Shown one piece after another: positions 12,423-13,705 of a stretch of 13,705 bases of DNA. The notes under the pieces are model-generated. The model was given only the letters and a program-made list of their open reading frames with translations. It was not told the origin of the DNA and searched no databases. The translations under genes and the position numbers were made by a program. Positions within the stretch are counted from its first letter, which is position 1; each line of letters begins with the position of its first letter. Source of the DNA: Baffinella frigidus (lineage: Eukaryota > Cryptophyceae > Cryptomonadales > Baffinellaceae); the NCBI GenBank assembly GCA_026770585.1, contig MU646329.1, forward strand, positions 723,175 through 736,879, read 5' to 3'.

Positions 12423-12970
12423 ATGATCCACGGATCGAGCCGGTCGCACCACCTGGCGAGGGACGAGTTTGATGCTGAGCGTGGATACGCGCAGATGGCG
12501 CACGACGCGCGGAGGAAGCGTGGGGGCACCAGCGGGCCGATCGGAGACCCGCCTGGAGGGCGCAAGGGCATCCAGGACCGTGCGGCCTACATGTCGTTCC
12601 TGGAAACGCAGCTGGAGCGGGTGACGGCAACGTGCCACACAGTGAACTCGTACTCGTCGCGGCTAGATCAAATACACGATCTCCTGGCGGACCAGGCAAC
12701 TCTCAACCCTCAACCCCTCAACACTAAACCCTCAACCCTCAACCCTAGCCCTGAACCCTAAACCCTGGCCCTGTTCCCTGAACCCTAATCGCTGAACCCT
12801 GAACCCTCCCGCAGGCCTCCAAAATCGCGGGCGCGGCCAAGCTGGCAAAGATCGCGCAGAGTTTCGCGGAGCAGGTGGAGGACGAGCAGAAGAAGTTCAA
12901 GCAGCTGTACGCCAGCAAGTTCCAACGCCTCGACGAGAGGTCTCCAGGGAGCGGGCCACGAGAACCCTGA
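12423..12970 (+). CDS. predicted coiled-coil protein, two exons (12423-12695, 12815-12970)
   Basis: Exon 1 reads MIHGSSRSHHLARDEFDAER, a Gly/Arg/Lys loop, then AYMSFLETQLERVTATC, SYSSRLDQIHDLLADQ. Exon 2 continues in phase as ASKIAGAAKLAKIAQSFAEQ, VEDEQKKFKQLYASKFQRLD, ER and a short tail to TGA at 12968. Both sides show a heptad-like pattern and strong G/C third positions, so one coiled coil crosses the junction. The intron would be GC-AG (CAG then GCAACT, and CCCGCAG then GCC). Without splicing the frame turns into telomere repeat and stops at 12761. The ATG at 12423 is the first Met of the conserved-looking part. The open frame extends upstream, so the start is uncertain. A further GT donor at 12940 is possible. 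I recognise no family. Confidence 0.6.
12696..12814 (+). repeat. intron composed of degenerate telomere repeats
   Basis: Nearly the whole 119 bases are variants of CCCTAAA (CCCTCAA, CCCTGAA, CCCTAGC, CCCTGGC). It ends CCCTCCCGCAG, which gives a pyrimidine-rich acceptor. The CTAA words could act as branch points. The degeneracy indicates an old insertion, in contrast to the clean tract at 3864-3996. Confidence 0.7.
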
Positions 12971-13102
12971 AACACGTCCACGTTTGTACCAGGAATCGTG
13001 GGCCGTTCTGCCTTGAAAACAGCCCACGGTTGCCTCGTCGAGAGGTCTTCTCCAGATCCTGGCCCGCATAGATGTTCTCGCGTGTTTGCCACCAACAACG
13101 AC

Positions 13103-13220
13103 TTTGCTGAACGCTGTCGTCTCGTGTGTGTAGCACAGGGGGCACTTGTCAATGCCGTTGCCGTCCTGGAGCCATGCCGGGTCGATCTTTTCTGCCAAGT
13201 TGCCGAGGCGAGCGGAGCAC
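13103..13220 (-). pseudogene. possible FYVE-type zinc-finger exon fragment
   Basis: On the minus strand the frame reads LGNLAEKIDPAWLQDGNGID, then KCPLCYTHETTAFSK. FYVE fingers, which bind phosphatidylinositol 3-phosphate on endosomes, start with WxxD and a CxxC pair, commonly followed by a stretch ending in TxFSR before RRHHCR. Here WLQD, CPLC and TAFSK are in that order with family-like spacing. After the Lys codon there is a GT (minus strand), so the RHHCR part could be in another exon, but I find none down to 12000. It may be a fragment cut off by the element at 13226. Four matching residues plus spacing are not proof. Confidence 0.35.
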
Positions 13221-13225
13221 CCACT

Positions 13226-13356
13226 AGCCCTTGGAGGTGGCCCAAATAGTGCTCCGGGGCATTTTCGATTTACCTTTGATCGGGGTCGGATCCGACCCCG
13301 ATGCAAGGTAAAATCGAAGACCTTCCAGGGCACTATTTGAGGCACTTGGGATGGCT
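13226..13356. mobile_element. inverted-repeat element, AGCCCTTGG family, copy 2
   Basis: The left end AGCCCTTGGAGGTGGCCCAA and right end (other strand AGCCATCCCAAGTGCCTCAA) continue with ATAGTGC. The centre is the perfect 20-base palindrome CGGGGTCGGATCCGACCCCG, flanked by ATTTTACCTT-like and AAGGTAAAAT-like arms. Same terminal sequence as 1232-1393. Confidence 0.8.
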
Positions 13357-13394
13357 GGTGGACAGGCGAAGGCGGGATCAATATGAGATTGCTG

Positions 13395-13593
13395 ATTCGG
13401 GTGTGGCTCGGCAGCGTGGCTACTTCGCTCGACGTCCTCCAGAATCCCCTTGAAGGCCGTCGGATTCCGACGGCCTCCAAGGGGATTTGGTGTTTTTGAC
13501 TTTTTCGATTTGCCCAAGTTGTGAGGGTTGGTGGTGGTGCGTGTCTGAATCGGGTGGGGTCGGCAGCGTGGCGACTTCGCTCGACGTCCACCA
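13395..13593 (+). repeat. 48-bp direct repeat flanking a hairpin half-element
   Basis: GATTCGGGTGTGGCTCGGCA, then TTCGCTCGACGTCCTCCAG at 13395-13442, and AATCGGGTGGGGTCGGCAGC, then TTCGCTCGACGTCCACCAG at 13546-13593. They flank the element at 13443-13534. The core word is shared with the repeats at 12296-12330 and 12387-12420. Confidence 0.75.
13443..13534. mobile_element. CCACCAACCCTCAC-family hairpin element, right part only
   Basis: It begins with a near-perfect 45-base palindrome (13443-13487, arms AATCCCCTTG and CAAGGGGATT, centre GTCGGATTCCGAC), then TTTTTCGATTTGCCCAAGTT, and ends GTGAGGGTTGGTGG, the same end as 2357-2511. The matching left outer arm is absent. Confidence 0.7.
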
Positions 13594-13617
13594 GAAGATG
13601 CTCAACAGGCCCGAAAG

Positions 13618-13705
13618 CCGAAACCCTAAACCCTAAACCCTAAACCCTACACCCTAAACCCTACACCCTAAACCCCAAACCCCAAACCCCAAACCCCAAA
13701 CCCCA
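13618..13705 (+). repeat. telomere-like tract, mixed CCCTAAA and CCCCAAA, at window edge
   Basis: About 12 seven-base units. The first are CCCTAAA, two are CCCTACA, and the last are CCCCAAA as in 3094-3201. The C-rich strand is on +, the wrong orientation for a right-hand chromosome end, so it is read as interstitial or as a contig edge within a repeat. Confidence 0.9.

Noticed and set aside
12785-13591. 268-codon minus-strand ORF as a single protein
   Set aside because: It runs through the hairpin elements at 13226-13534 and the antisense of the coiled-coil exon. Only the part near 13103-13220 looks protein-like.
13618-13705. Right edge as a chromosome telomere
   Set aside because: A right-hand end should show the G-rich strand on +. 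Here the C-rich strand is on +, as in the three internal tracts.

Overview
The window looks like nuclear DNA of a microbial eukaryote, probably an alga or related protist. It has spliced GC-rich genes separated by long repeat-rich stretches, interstitial TTTAGGG-type telomere repeats (CCCTAAA/CCCCAAA on this strand), many small hairpin-forming transposons, and a monodehydroascorbate-reductase-like gene, an enzyme typical of photosynthetic lineages. Nothing points to an operon, bacterial promoter or CRISPR array. I cannot name the species. TTTAGGG telomeres occur in plants, dinoflagellates, chromerids and other algae. One GC-AG intron would fit a dinoflagellate, but the GT-AG introns seen here fit many groups.

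Region 1 (1-3376, + strand) is the 3' part of a gene for an FAD/NAD(P)H oxidoreductase of the monodehydroascorbate reductase (MDHAR) type. Three exons can be assembled in phase: 445-605, 2955-3052 and 3244-3376. The rest of the interval is intron, filled with a degenerate minisatellite, two GAGACA microsatellite blocks with a duplicated exon end, hairpin transposons and a telomere-like tract.

Region 2 (3392-5238) holds a cluster of about 120-bp TA-flanked inverted-repeat elements (ends CAGGGGTACCTCG). One has 19 telomere repeats lodged inside its right arm. It also holds a second hairpin family (ends ATCCCTTAAGTG) and about 640 bp of AT-richer sequence with no gene I can support.

Region 3 (5239-8060) is a large near-identical inverted repeat. 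Each arm carries a copy of the same intact 136-139 aa ORF, transcribed outward head to head, around a spacer rich in TTCTCGAG motifs and hairpin elements. One arm contains a small element that the other lacks at the matching site. This is the most unusual structure in the window.

Region 4 (8061-12000) is mostly a dispersed composite repeat (units of about 350 bp starting CCTTTAGGTCC and containing a GGTATCC hairpin) in at least nine full or partial copies of two subfamilies.

Region 5 (12001-13705) has a small inverted-repeat element, a coiled-coil protein gene with an intron made of degenerate telomere repeats (12423-12970, +), a possible FYVE-finger exon on the minus strand, two more hairpin elements, and a final telomere-like tract running off the window. 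All four telomere-like tracts have the C-rich strand on +, so the right edge is not a normal chromosome right end.
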